Assembly: GCA_009767595.1 (NCBI GenBank)
Contig: VSDK01000567.1
Location: 140,053-204,052, forward strand
Length of the DNA stretch: 64,000 nt
Direction of reading: 5' to 3'
Source of the DNA: Symbiodinium kawagutii
Lineage: Eukaryota > Sar > Dinophyceae > Suessiales > Symbiodiniaceae
Shown here: positions 1-13,300 of the stretch, piece after piece
How positions within the stretch are numbered: the first letter of the stretch is position 1
Layout of the letters: every line of letters begins with the position of its first letter
Position numbers and translations under genes: made by a program
The notes under the pieces: generated by a model
What the model saw: the letters and a program-made list of their open reading frames with translations, nothing else
Told to the model about the DNA's origin: nothing
The model's database searches: none

Positions 1-79
1 GACTTGAGTCTATGGACTATGCTCAAATTATGGGCAATGATCTTTGGTATTGATGGTTGAGACTGATGAATATGATTGC

Positions 80-349
80 TTAATAGGTACTCAACTTTAT
101 CGACTTTGGTGAGTCCTTCTGTAAAACATCAAGTCCGGTAAAAATAAACTCAGCAGGGTATGGCTCTTGGGGAAAATCAATATCTTCCAACGAGAGCTTG
201 GCTCGGATATCTAATCTTTCGGAAGCGTTGCTGAGTCCAGCGACAGCACAAACCTTTCTCCGTTTCGGGGCAGGTGAGCATACCAACATGGTGTCAAATG
301 GGGGTTTCTCAAATAGAGGTACCCCCAAATCATCCAGTTTGTTAATCAT
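80..349 (-). other. Unassigned coding-like frame
   Basis: Open on the minus strand and ending in TAA at 80-82; text includes KLSLEDIDFPQEPYPAEFIF. I do not recognise it and it does not resemble a HECT C-lobe. Its 5' part runs into a family A MITE, so the real part is probably below ~300. Could be a gene fragment or chance. Confidence 0.35.
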
Positions 350-410
350 TTATAGCAGTTCATCACTTACTAACCATTTTTTTTGGGACCCCCCCTTTTA
401 AGAAAGCACC
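299..410. mobile_element. Family A MITE, copy 1
   Basis: GGGTTTCTCAAATAGAGGTA at the left and a diverged TTTTAAGAAAGCACC at the right, with ATCATCC and CATTTATAG inside. Family consensus ends are GGTGGTTTCTCAAAATAGGG and its complement, length ~100-115 bp, no ORF. Confidence 0.75.
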
Positions 411-1111
411 AAATGTATTGTATCCCACTGCGGATGTTCACTGATGCTCAGTAAAGAATTGTTGTTGAAAAGATCAATCACCAACCGCTATGGCTGTATT
501 ATCCTATGATGCCACTACTATACTACACTGGAAGCCGCACAAAGGGATTTTATATCAAAAATGGCAACTATCAATTATACAGCCAAACAGAATGTTCTAA
601 GATGATGATTCAAACAATCCCAAAGGTACTACAAATTATGCTAATTGGCCTGTACATAGCCAAAGATCTAGCTAACTGACATTGTCAAACATGCCGATCG
701 ATATAACACCACTCAAGGCTCCCCTAGATGGCTAGACACAAACCCAGGATGCCACTCGCGTCATGTCAGGAAGCCCCAGCAACAGCCGCGACCAACGACT
801 TTGTTGAGTGGCAGTGGGTCAATGGCCCCTGTGCTCCAGGCTGTTCACATCCGAGCAACGTCCACTTGCTTTTCAACTATGATCAATTTTATTTTCAATC
901 ACTGTGAACCATCAGTATCGAACCACTATCAACCATAATCAACAAACAAGAATCATCATTAGCCATCATCCCGTACCTGGTATAGGTGGTTTTTATCCCC
1001 ATTGTTGACTACCGCAATCAAAAGACAACGTCATTCTACGGATGAAGAACCAACATCAACCAACCATTAAAAGTCCAAATGTCCATCATCATTCCTCCTT
1101 GACTCCCCTAT

Positions 1112-1235
1112 GGCAGTGGGTCAATTCACCCTTAGTCCCCCTGGTTCCCCTATCATTAACCATTGGTTTCCCTATGGTTTTGTTGGTGAACTTATCCCCC
1201 ATGAAATTGGTTGGTTAACTGCTTGACCCGTAGCC
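1112..1235. mobile_element. Family B MITE, copy 1
   Basis: GGCAGTGGGTCAATTCACC to GCTTGACCCGTAGCC. Family ends are GGCTGTGGGTCAA and TTGACCCATAGCC with a shared inner TCCCCTATCATTAACCATTG; ~115-130 bp, no ORF. Confidence 0.8.
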
Positions 1236-1309
1236 CTATTGCATAAGGCACTCATCCTTCGGCCCTTGAAATCTCAACGGCGGTTGCACCACGGGGCGAG
1301 CGAAGGCGC

Positions 1310-1350
1310 CTTTCAGGAAGGCATCGATCTGCTGCCGAACGGAGTTGGTC
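1310..1350 (-). CDS. HECT-gene exon 35 (last seen)
   Basis: 41 bp, frame TNSVRQQIDAFLK, the ..RQQIxAFLxGF block before the C-lobe. Acceptor CTCAG, GC donor. I found no C-lobe exon between here and base 1. Confidence 0.9.
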
Positions 1351-4300
1351 CTGAGCGCTGCGAGGCACCGAAGGGCACCAAAGGTGCGAGGCGAAGGGGC
1401 ACGGCTGCCATGGCAAAGGCGGGTGCGGCGGTGATGATTTTTGTATATATCCTTGTGGGATTATAGTGGTTAGATATAGGGAATTATAACCACCAAACCA
1501 GGTATGGGATGATGGTCAGTGATTATTTTCATGGGATTAAGATAGATTTTTAGGGGATAAACACAGGAGAAACGTAGGCGGTGATGATTTGTATAGGTAA
1601 ATCTCATGGTGGTAAGCGGTTATAGTGGTTAAACATGCCGAATGATAACCACCGGCTGTGGGATGATGCTTACTGATGATTCTCGTTGGTTGGTTATGGC
1701 TGACAGTGATGAGTGATAATATATATTAATGGTTAATGATGCTTCATGATGCTTGATCTGGATACTGGTGACTACAGCGGCGCTTATTGATGGGTCAGTT
1801 AGAAGTGATGATTCATGATGGCTCCCGACGGTTAACCATGACGATGAATCATGGCAAAATAATGATGGTTCGAGTCCATGATGCAATATGATGGCGGGTA
1901 TTGTGGTCATGGCTAAGAATGATGGGCTGATGATTTGATGCTTTATATTGCTTGTAAGAGGGATAATCAGCAAGAATGATGGGGAACAGAGGGGTTCACA
2001 GTGGTCAGTAATGAGCTAAAACGTGTTTAATACTGGTTGATCATTGCTAGTCGTTAATGATTATTGGCCAACGGTAAAATGATTTGTTTTTCGTTCAAGT
2101 TAGCCAAACAATTGACCAATTCTTCGACTTGATGAAAAACACTGGTGTCACCGGGTGTTGAATCTGCCGATGTATGGCAGACTTCATGATGATATCATTG
2201 ATTACACACCATATATATCTATGAGGGTATCACCAACCTAGGGGATGCACCTACCATCCTCATGACAAATGACGCTGGATCAGTATCGACAACGATAGTC
2301 ATGTTTGCATCGTCATCCCACTTTGCAAATATCATCGGTGCCCTAAGTGGCTTGTACCGTCGATCGATGGCTTGTAACCATGGTTACTAACCACTTTCTG
2401 ACTGACATGATCATCCAAGTCTGGTGGCTTGATCCCTGGTGACTCCCCGGAGTTCTTTCATCAGGATGGTTATCAAATGGAGCCACTGACATAAACCGTT
2501 TGGTCCCTAACCAAGGCAAACTGCCTGGATAAAACCGAATGTCAAAGGCAAACACATCAACAGTCATAGAAGAAACAACACAAAGTTATCGCATTTGGCT
2601 GTTTACTACCCCTGTAAAACCACATGATGGCTGTGTCAAAGCACGGCCAACGTAGCAAGTAGACTCATCACTGTGGCAATCTAGGTCGGGAGTGTCCCTC
2701 GTTGGCTGGTAACTAGAACCTCGCAGCCGGACTTAGCATAGGCCTCTGCCAAAAACTCACCACCAAGCGCTTGACCCTTGGTCAGATCAGATAGACTAAT
2801 TACAAGATGTGCACACTGTAGGGCCATGATACGAACAAAATCAAACAATGGTACACAAGGGTAACAATATGGGCGTCACCTGGTATCAACCCAAGAATTG
2901 GAATGGAATCAAACGGTATTTGGACCAATGCTGTGACCCAATACCTCATGGTTTTGACCGCCGAAGAAATCTGATCCATTCAACTGAACGCAGACCGTTC
3001 CCAACAAGCAAAATGGATCAAAACCACCTCTGTGGCTGATTTCCAGACCTTTGGCTACCCTCGTAGTCACACCATTCAAGATCTCCCAGCGCCAGGGCTA
3101 GTTGTTACTGAGATCAGCAGCATGAGAAAAGAAACTGGTCTAATGATCATCCAGAAACTAACTACTGGCAATTGGAGATGGCTAGGATCCTTGCGAAAGC
3201 TGACGGGCACAAACCCTTCGCCAGCAGCAAAGTCAAAAAAAGGATCCCTGCGTCGCCCCAAAGGCAAGTCATTTCTGGTTACTGCGTCCAACTCAAAATC
3301 ATTGTTCGAAGTGCTCAGTGCTCATCCCAAAGTCGGATGGAACCACCATGATACGTTTCATTTGAACATGTTTTTACCACATTGGACGTGTATCGTTGCA
3401 TGTTCATCCATGTTCCATGTTACAAACCGCGATGGATACAATATGAAACACCATGATACATTCCCCATGACCCCGAAAATACATCCCTCACGAATCCCCA
3501 CAATACATCCCCCATGCTACTGCCAAATCTTTTTTTCAACTTGCCATGTGCAGCAAGACCTTGTCAGCGACAGAACTTGCTGGGCTCCCAACATTTTGTG
3601 CTCTGACATGAGCTGAATGTACTCGTACTTGTTCTCATTGGTCACAGGCCTTGGGCTTTCAACAGCAGTTCAATCGTTGTGTCTGGGTGCGCTCCTGGAC
3701 ACTGAACGTGCATGAAGAATATATTTTTCGAATGGGAGTGAAGTTCTTGTAAACTTTCGCTCAAAGAATTAGATGTGAGTGAGCTGTAGTGAATTGACAC
3801 ATTTCAAATTGGTTCTCATTACTCCAGTGTTTAGTGTGTGAGAAAACCGCTACTGACTACAGCAACGAGGAGCCCCCCGCGAGTCGCAAAGTCAGAAACG
3901 CTTATCATCAATGAGAAACAACCAGGGAGTAACAAGCACTTTCTTTGTAAGAATCAGCCAATCAGAAATATTCACAATATTACAACCAGCCAGATTCAAC
4001 AATCAACCAACCAAATATTCATTTCTGGTTTGCAAGAATCAACAACAAGAGCAATGACAATCAGAAATAATCATCATATTGCAACCAACAGTCACATGAG
4101 CATTAAAATCCTATTCTCCTTACCTCGCAACAGCATTGTGTTCTTGTGGATTGGATCTGGTCGGTTAAATGGGATTTCCCACCGGTGGGTACCATCAAAC
4201 CACGATGACACATTCTGAAACATTAACAACCATCATCAACCATCATCAATCATACAAAATTGACCATTTCCAACCACTACCAACGATTAAAAACAACCAT

Positions 4301-7300
4301 TACTAAAATCATTAACCACTTTCCATTAACTCTTCGTATAAACCTATCATCAACCACTATTGTCAACCACCATGACACATGATCAACCATCAACAACTAC
4401 AGTCAGTCGATTTTGTGCCATCAACCATCAACCATCATCAGCCAAATGAATCAACCATTACTAACCATTACTAACCATCAACCGTAGGTAATTAATCATT
4501 ATGGTTCTAATTCATTAGCCACTATTAACTAACATTCTTCAACCTATGATCAACCACTATCATCAACCACTATTATCAACTTATCAACCATAATGACACA
4601 TGATCAACCATAGTTGATCACTATCATCATTACTTTCATCAATCAACCACTCTTAATCAACATTCTGAAACCTATACCTAGCATCACGTAGCATCAGCCA
4701 TAGTTCATCAGTATCATCACTTCAACCAATTTACCACTATGAATTTACACTTTTAAACCTATCATCAGCCACTGTGATGAACGACATTGACAGATTGTCA
4801 CTATCAACCACCACCATCAGTTGATTTTGCTCCATCAATCATGACTAACAATGACTAACCATTATCAAATTAAGCATTGGTCCATCAACCAGCAACCATC
4901 AGGAACCACTATTACCAACCACTATTATCAGTCGATTTTGGTTCATGTCATCCTTTATCAACCATTCATCGTAATAACCCATCCATAACTTGCGGGCTCC
5001 CTATGGCTTGAGAAACCACCACATACTACTTGTTTAACCATCTTTGTTGCTGATTATCCCCCTCAACCATGAGGATTCATCCATCAGCAACCACTTTTAC
5101 CAACCACCAATATCAACCACTATTCCCAACCACTAATATCAACCACTATTCCGAACCACCAATATCAACCATCATCAACCACTAATATGAATCACTAATA
5201 ACCACCATAAACCACAATTAACCATCATTAGCCACCATAAATCACCATAAACCACCATAAACCACCATTAACCACCACTATTAACCACCACTAACCACCA
5301 TTAATCACCACTAACCACCACAAACCACCATCTGCCATGGCCTTCCCTCGTCGCGCACCAGGCTTTCCCACAGGCTCCGACCCTTGGGCTTGAGATCCAC
5401 CACCTGGTAGCGGGTCTCACCGTGCTAAGGGCCTCCAACCTGCTATAAGTTAGGTTATGAACTAGGGCAATTACCAGTTGATCATTAAGGATGGTGGTTT
5501 TGAATGATTGGCGAATGATGGTCGATAATTTGTTAGGGAACTAGCTGGTTGATGATTGGCGAATGATGGTTGATGAACCATTAAGGATGGTCAATGATTG
5601 TTGTTGATGCTGATGGTTTTGAATGCTTAGTGATGGTAAAAATCATTTCTTAAATGGTGATCTTACTTGCGTATGGCTTGAATGATGGCTAGAGTTTGAT
5701 GATGATGGCTAGATTTTAATGGTCAGCAATGGTTCATTCATTTGGTTTCAGATTGATATCTTGATTGACGACGTGGTTTATATATGTTCATATGATGCAT
5801 ATGCATATGGTTAATTGGTAATTAAGTCTTACAAACAATCTCACTGGTGACTGAAATATATTGAAAACATTGCCATTGGCTTCATTCACATTTGATCAAA
5901 TCCACTACTCCCTCGTTCTTTGCCAAGCGTCGGGAAGGCTTTTCTTTGCTGCGCCTCCGTTCTTCACTATTCTTACAGGCATTAAAATCAACCATCATTA
6001 CTGAAATGCATTCTGAACAATTACAAGCCATTAATAATAACCATCACAATCGTTAGTTAACTAAAAATATAGATTACTAACAACAGTTGATTAGCAATAT
6101 AGATACCGCTTGTGTTTCCTAGCCATTGAGCATCCAATTACTCCTATAAATTGCTAAGAGCGAGCGACTCGACACCATCCGCGCGCCTTCATTTGACCCA
6201 ACTCGTCGCTCTCGGCACAGAAGTAGAGCTCCACGATGTCCGTGATGTCCTCAGTGGGGCCCCGTCACGCAGCAGCCCCGCCCAGGGGGACAGCCGACAG
6301 CCGACAGCTCGCTTGCACATCAACTAAGATCACCAAGATCCCAATCCCCAAGATCACAAACTAACCGGACATATTTATGCGTACATTTATATGATAAAGT
6401 CTTAGTGATAGTGATCAACTTATAACTTTTAGCATCTGACAAATATCAGTCATGATAATCCACATGACTAAGCATCATCAGCCATCCAGCATCACGGCAG
6501 CAACTACGTTGCAACGACTCCCAGTGTGGATGCGACGTCGCATCCATTTGAAAATCGCACGTGTTCGCACGCGCAAGCGCCCCGTAGCCAGGGGACGTTA
6601 TCCAGCATCCACTTCAAATTGGAAAAGTACTCCGGATCAAAGGCTTCCAAGTCTGCAGCGATCACCTGTGGCGACATGCGATGCGGTGCTGACATCGCGA
6701 AGCACAGCTGTGGAGGCTGTTGTACCGCTGGTAAAAAGCAGTGGTAATGAGAATGAGCGGCTGATGATGCATTCAGAATGGTTGAGAAGGGCTAATAAGT
6801 ACTGTAGTAGTGTATTAACCAATGGATAGATTGCTCAATTGCAGTGGCAAGAACCACTGTTTGCTTAGAACTGTAATTCACTCAGATAATTTGTCATAAA
6901 TAATTGTTTATCAACGGTAATGTAGCCCTATTTACTCCGATAGCAAGTGGTAGTTTGCTGTGCTAACTGCAAACTTCAGAAACTGTGTTAACTATATACT
7001 ATGCGTTTTTGACGATTTGGACCTCGATGGCTATACTTCATCATAGTCAGTCACCTCCTTCACAATGCCAACAATTGGAATTTTACCATGACGATGCGGT
7101 AAGACATCCGGAAATCCGATGATAAAACCCCCTCCATCGGGTCAGGACATGGCTACAAGACATGACTTCCTGACGTATGCACCAACCAACGAGCCTCCCA
7201 GGAAGCTGGAAGATCAAGCTGCGCGTTTCCCAGCCGCACCAGGTTGCCTTCTTGCCCAGCATGTGCTTGTAGAAGCCACGGGTGAACCACGCCTGGCGAA

Positions 7301-10300
7301 ACAGTCCCGCGCGGTTTTGATTCTCTATGTGGCAACCGGTGGTCGGAACGTTGGGATACCTCCAAGCCAAATGCAGCAACCAATGAAAAAGCCTCCAAGA
7401 GAAAAGGAATGCAAGCAAATTCGCCCCAAAAAATCCCTGAAAAGCATCATTTTGACAGCAAATTCACCCAACAAATTCCTCAAATAGCATCATTTTTGAG
7501 GACAACCAACCAGCACCTTGCCCGACTGTGAATGGTCACCCACGATCCAAGAAAAAGTGACGTCAAGTCTGTGGACCAAAACAGGTCTTTCACGCTTTGA
7601 TGGGCTAGTTCCCAGCCTGGCCAGTTGTTTCAAGCGATTGACAAAAACACCAAAATGCTCCAACTTCCCTCGAAAAGTATGATCTTGGTATATGGGAGCC
7701 ACTCTTATAATATCATGTATTTCAGCTGACAAACAAGAGTCCGCTGGTTGGCGCCTGAAATAGGTGACATCCCAGTTTGGCTTCTGGAGAGGACTTGACT
7801 GTCTTGATGGTCGTTATCACCAACAGTTTGAACTTGCATTTCTCTTTGCAAAGTCATCCCAGCATGAATGGTGACAGCCTATGCACTCACACATCTGGCA
7901 CATGTCTTCTCACCAGTACAGGACCTATAAATCTCTACACCAACATGGTCTAAACTGCACTGGTGTCTCCTGGATGTCCACACATCTTGTGCGGGAATAC
8001 AACATCACCGTATCACCACATTACAATTTCTGATAAGTAGCAACACTTGTCACTGAATCATCGTGAGTACTTCAGCCATTCACTGACTATCACTGATTGG
8101 TGGTTTCTGATATTCATTGTTTATTGAAGCTTCAATTTATGACCACCATCTATTCACAAATCAGTATATTCATATCATCATATTCACCAATCAATGATCA
8201 TCATTTGCCGTTGATCACCCTCAGAAAGCGAGCTTCAGCATCACCCTTCATCAACCTGCCACCCATCCACCACGGTGGGAGCTGCATCCACCACGGGTGG
8301 ATCGATCGTTGCTGCCGCGCGCACCTCCAAGTTTTGTGCATCGTGAATGGCTTTGCCGATCACGCGCCCGATGAAGTGGAAAAAATCCAAGTGGTCTCGG
8401 GTGACGTATGACCTGGAGGAGCTAGCTAGCCGAGAGCTAGGATGTGCAGCTTGGGATTGGTTCCCTGGGACATAAGCTACCTTAAAGGGTTAATCATGGG
8501 TGATCATTGTGGTTGATAATGGTTAATCTGGTATATGGCTATGGTCATGAATCCTATAAGGCAGCTTGTTAGACACCCTGTAAGCATGGTCAATTACCAG
8601 TTACATCCAAGAGCTGGACTTGGCATCCACTGGTGGTACTGGTGTGTCAGCATGGTCACTGGATCAAAGGACGCTTGATTACACTGGTGGTTGCACCTAG
8701 TTTGTCAATTGGTCAATGGTTGGTCATTTGAAGCAATAAACCATCTATAACTTTGGGATCCCTATAGGCCCTATACCTTAAGTTAAGAACCTTCCGACTA
8801 GATCATCAATTCCACAGCCCCAGGCACACATTGGTACCTTGCGGTCTCTTGAGCTATAAGGAACCCCCAAGCCATGCTTTTTTAGTATAAATGTCTCTTA
8901 ATGCATGATTTGGGGGTACCCCTGTGGCTTGAGAAACCACCACCGATACACCTTCAGAAGGTTTGAGTTGGTCCTTCCCCCCATGTGAAGCATCGTGAAA
9001 GCGAGACCCGGTTGATTGGCATTGTTCGACCATCAATTCCTAGGCTCTTGGGCCATTTTCTTTTGGATCAGGAGTTGTTTTGTTCACGAGGGTGTCAACA
9101 AAAAGTGATGGAACAACTCACTGAAGTATTGGTTGCCTTGGGTTGACCCCCACAGTGTGGCGGGTGTTCTTTGGTTTAGCACCGGGTTTGACCTGAGTAA
9201 CTCGGCGGCACTGCTAGTCACCCATCACGACTGTCTGGCTTCTCAGAATTGTAATGGCCAATAGGCTATGGGTCAATATTAACCAACCAACAAATGGGGG
9301 ATTTCCACCAACAATAATAGGGAAAACAGTGGTTAACAGGGGGGAACCAGGGGTATGGGTTTTGACCCACTGCCAATAAACAACGGCAATGAACACAACA
9401 TGTCTAAGATTGCTCTATTGGTTCCAAGATGTTCCAAGACTCCTGGTAGCTTGCTCCCCTGGCTCCAAGCAGCTCCCAACCAACAGCCACTTGGGGTGTA
9501 CCCCACATTCCCTCACGTTCTTTCCCACCAGGCAGTGCTACACCCTGCAGCATCATGGCTCCCGGACATTGGATTTGGATGGTAGGTGCAAGCCTTTCCG
9601 CCCGCTTGAACGAACAAAGCCTAAGTGGTGGCCGCGATGGCAGGCGCACCAGCAGAAACACGACACTTAACCGGCTATGGATGAAGCACGAGTTCACTTT
9701 GTTTTCCATTGGAATCAGTGAGTTTTGCTGAACCGTCAAGGTCACTGGTTCTAATGGATGGAACTTAGCGGAATGTTTTTTTGACTGCCAGCAAAATGTC
9801 CTCAGCGAACATAGCTGTTGCATCGATAGCAACATGACTTCCGGGAGATCCTTCTCAGGAAACCATCCGCAGCTTTGAAACACGCATTCTGCAAAACATA
9901 GCTATGATACAACGGCGATGGATGGGCCAATGCATCTGGAATCGGCTGTGCACACTGTGGACAAATGTACACTACATCAAGATTACATGTCAAAAAAATT
10001 CTATGACGTCATACTTTCCAAGCATATTTCAACAGGCGCTACCTCCATCTTTTGCGGATTTGAAAGTCTGGTCCAGAAATGCATTGCTGCTGGAACGACA
10101 CTTGAGGTGGTTTCTCAAAAGAGGGGACCGCCAAATTACTGTATATCATGTTAACATATATTAGCCATGTAACTATATCATATTCGTATGTACTAAACAA
10201 CCATTCATTTTGGGGTTCCCATTTTCAAGAAACCCCAGATCAACATCGCCCAGAAAAGCCAGGGTCCCAGGCGTAGTTGGGATTGAAAATCTCTTTGGCC

Positions 10301-13300
10301 AATGCTCCATACCACTCCTCTGGGGCGGCTAGGAGGCATGCCATGAGCTCAGGCTGTCCATACATGGTGGTCTAAGAATGATCATTTACAATGGGAAAAC
10401 CACCAATCATAGCGGTTCATAGAGCTACACCAATTTGCAGACAAACACAGCTGTTGTTCAGCAACTGGCACTCGAGTTCAAATACCTGGGCGTTGGGATT
10501 GGACATAACGCAGAACAAGGGAACATCCCGAAAACCATACAAATTGTTTTTTGGCAGCGGACAAGCCAAGTAAACAGAAATAGAGTTCCGGGCCGTGGAT
10601 GCCCTTTGCTTGTAATGGCTTCAGACTGACAAAACTAGTGCATCCAAAAAACTGTAGCTATACCTGCTTCAGTCCGAATGGCTCAAACGTGTGGGTCACT
10701 TGGCACGCCACACCTTTAATAAGAAGTGGTGGGCTCCAAGACAATGTGGTTTTGTTGCTGAAAACTATCTCATGTTGGTTGCACTCCTGGTAACTAACAT
10801 AGACCCTCCCAGGGAAGGGCGACCAGTATCCTATTGGGATACCCTCCTGGTAGGGTCCATGTTCGTTTCCAGCCCAGCCGCCACAAGAACATCCACCCCA
10901 GCCGCAGTCCTTGCCCACTCCACCCGCATCAATTCCTGGGCCGTTGGTTTCCTGCTGGTGGTTGTTGTCGCTGTCGTCATCCATCGTCATCCATCCATAG
11001 GTGGTACAAACTCTGAACACCAACAGCAGATGACAGCAGTGCTCATCGGATGCTTCTTATTGCTTGTTTCATACCTTGTATCTTTGAGTGGTTGATCGTC
11101 CATGGATAACCATCGAGAAACGGGATGAATCATCCCTTGTAGGGCTCCACCACTGGATCTACCCACCAAAAAAGAGAAGATCAAACGATTTGACGCTGCG
11201 GAGCAACAGGCTGATCCTTCAAACATCCATTGGGTTCAATGATAGACCGTACCTCTTCTAGGGGCAGTTTCCTAAACCTAGGTGGTGAATAGTGGTGGTT
11301 GGTCATGGTTAATGCTTGCAAACACAAGCTGACAGTGCTTGTTTCTGAATACAGGGTGGGGTCTAATGTTTGCCAGTGACGTGTTGCTGGTGGATCAATA
11401 GGTAGCCCCGTTTTTAGTCCATATGGGTGTTTCTCAAAATAGGGGACCCTCCAAATCATCCAATATTTACCATTTATAGTCACTTGGAAAACACTACGGA
11501 GATGCGCTTCCTTTTGGACCAAAAATGCCTGGTAAAGTAGAGGTTCACTCCTCATGTATGGTACACTGCAGTCAATGCGACAGACTCCCCCTGTCAGTGA
11601 TTGCACTGACACTTGAGTCACAAAAATCGACAGCTCAAGGCATTTTGGGAACCGGGTCAGGATTTCTTTTGACGATGGTATTCAGCTCGCATTTTGTCGC
11701 GAGACCATCCCTGACCACTATGATCCTTTTGAAATTGGTTCCATGAATTCAACGGCTTCAAATCAGCCGGTGTAACTACCTCTGACGATGGTAGCGGAGC
11801 GTTCCTTGGTCCATCACTGCCGCTGGTTTGCTCTTCCAAGCCCGAGCGCAGCCGGATAGTCAACGTTGCTGAGCCCGACTGTGTCAAAGATTTCATTGAC
11901 GCGCTCGCAGAGCCCGATCGCGAGGTCATACTCAAAGGTGCCCCGCCGGATCGTGACGGCATACTTGAAGTTGCCTCGCTCGAAGCTGCACTGCCCGACT
12001 GTGAAGACATCCTCAGAGCTGCAGTGCCCGAGCGCCTGGACATACTCAAAGGTGCATCGCCCGAGGCTGAAGGCATACTCAACGATGATGCTTCATCATC
12101 CGACGACACCACATACACCTCCTCGTCATCGGCGATGATTCTTGGTGACTGCCACCAAGCTTGAGCCTCCCTCCATGCGCAGTTGGCCCATCTCCCCAGC
12201 TGCAGCACCCCAAAAAACATCAGCACCACCATAGCACACCCAGCATTCGTCCAAGCAACCGGATGAAATGATGGCTTGTCCGGATCATCTGGTTGAGCAG
12301 CACCTTGAACCGCCAAGACGCAGCCAATCACGGCCAGCAACATAGCACGCGCTGCCCCATTTGATCCCCTTTGAACCTTTCCCTCGGTGGCATTTGTGGT
12401 TCTCCGCTCTGGGGGATCAATCATCAAGTCCTGCACAAACCGAGCAAAACTCTGGCCCAGCAGCGGCTTCGTTGCTCCATCGGCCACCAACTCCACACCC
12501 TTCATGTGGAGCAACTTCCATGTTCCCTCTGGCATCTGTGTGTCTGGGTCCAGGGCGTCATTGATCACAGAAGCCCTGATCCTCAAATGCCGGGTTCTCC
12601 ACGAAGACGCCGTTGTCTTTCTTGAAGCTCCAATTGCAGCAGCGTTATCCCCATAGATAACCTTCTCCAATAGATTGGGTTCGAGCTTCCACATGGCACA
12701 TACCATTGCTGCCATGCTGCGACCAACCGTAAGAGCTTCACCATAGCCAACCAGTTCAGCTTCCGCAGTTGACTGGCACACGAAAGGTTGGGTTCCGCAC
12801 TGCCAGCCAATTGGTGATCCGCCCAAGTACACATAGAGCCCGTGGATGGATCGATCGCCAGTTCCAGTACCGTAGGCGATGTCACTGAACACTTCAAGCA
12901 ACTTCGAATGCCTCTTGATCTTGAGCTGCTGACGAAATCCCCATCCATCTTCATCACAAGTGGCTCTGTAATGCAGGCCATTCGGGTTGTACTTGAGGTA
13001 AGCCAACAACACCTTGGCAATCTTGATGGCCTTCAAAGGATTTCGGGTCACCAATCTGCACACTGATGACACCCCGTGTATCATCTCTGGCTTTGTGCGA
13101 GTCGACAACCAAAGTAGACTGCCAGCCAAAGCTTGTGCTTCATGCACATCATTGGGGTCCACTGCCTCTTCGGGTTGATCATCCTCAGGGGATACTTGGT
13201 AGTGTGGGTACACGGCTTCCTGTTCCATCGGCCACCGACCAAGAAGTTCCTTCACATAGGCCAACTGGGCGATGTGATAGCCGTCATTCTCCGAGTCCTT

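Noticed and set aside
3032-3616. 194-codon plus-strand frame
   Set aside because: It overlaps HECT exon 34 and other minus-strand coding-like text, has no domain, and has odd composition (many H, P, C, T).
9404-9883. 159-codon minus-strand frame as an HECT exon
   Set aside because: It has no HECT motif, lies partly in mixed intron text, and exons 27, 28 and 29 join without it.
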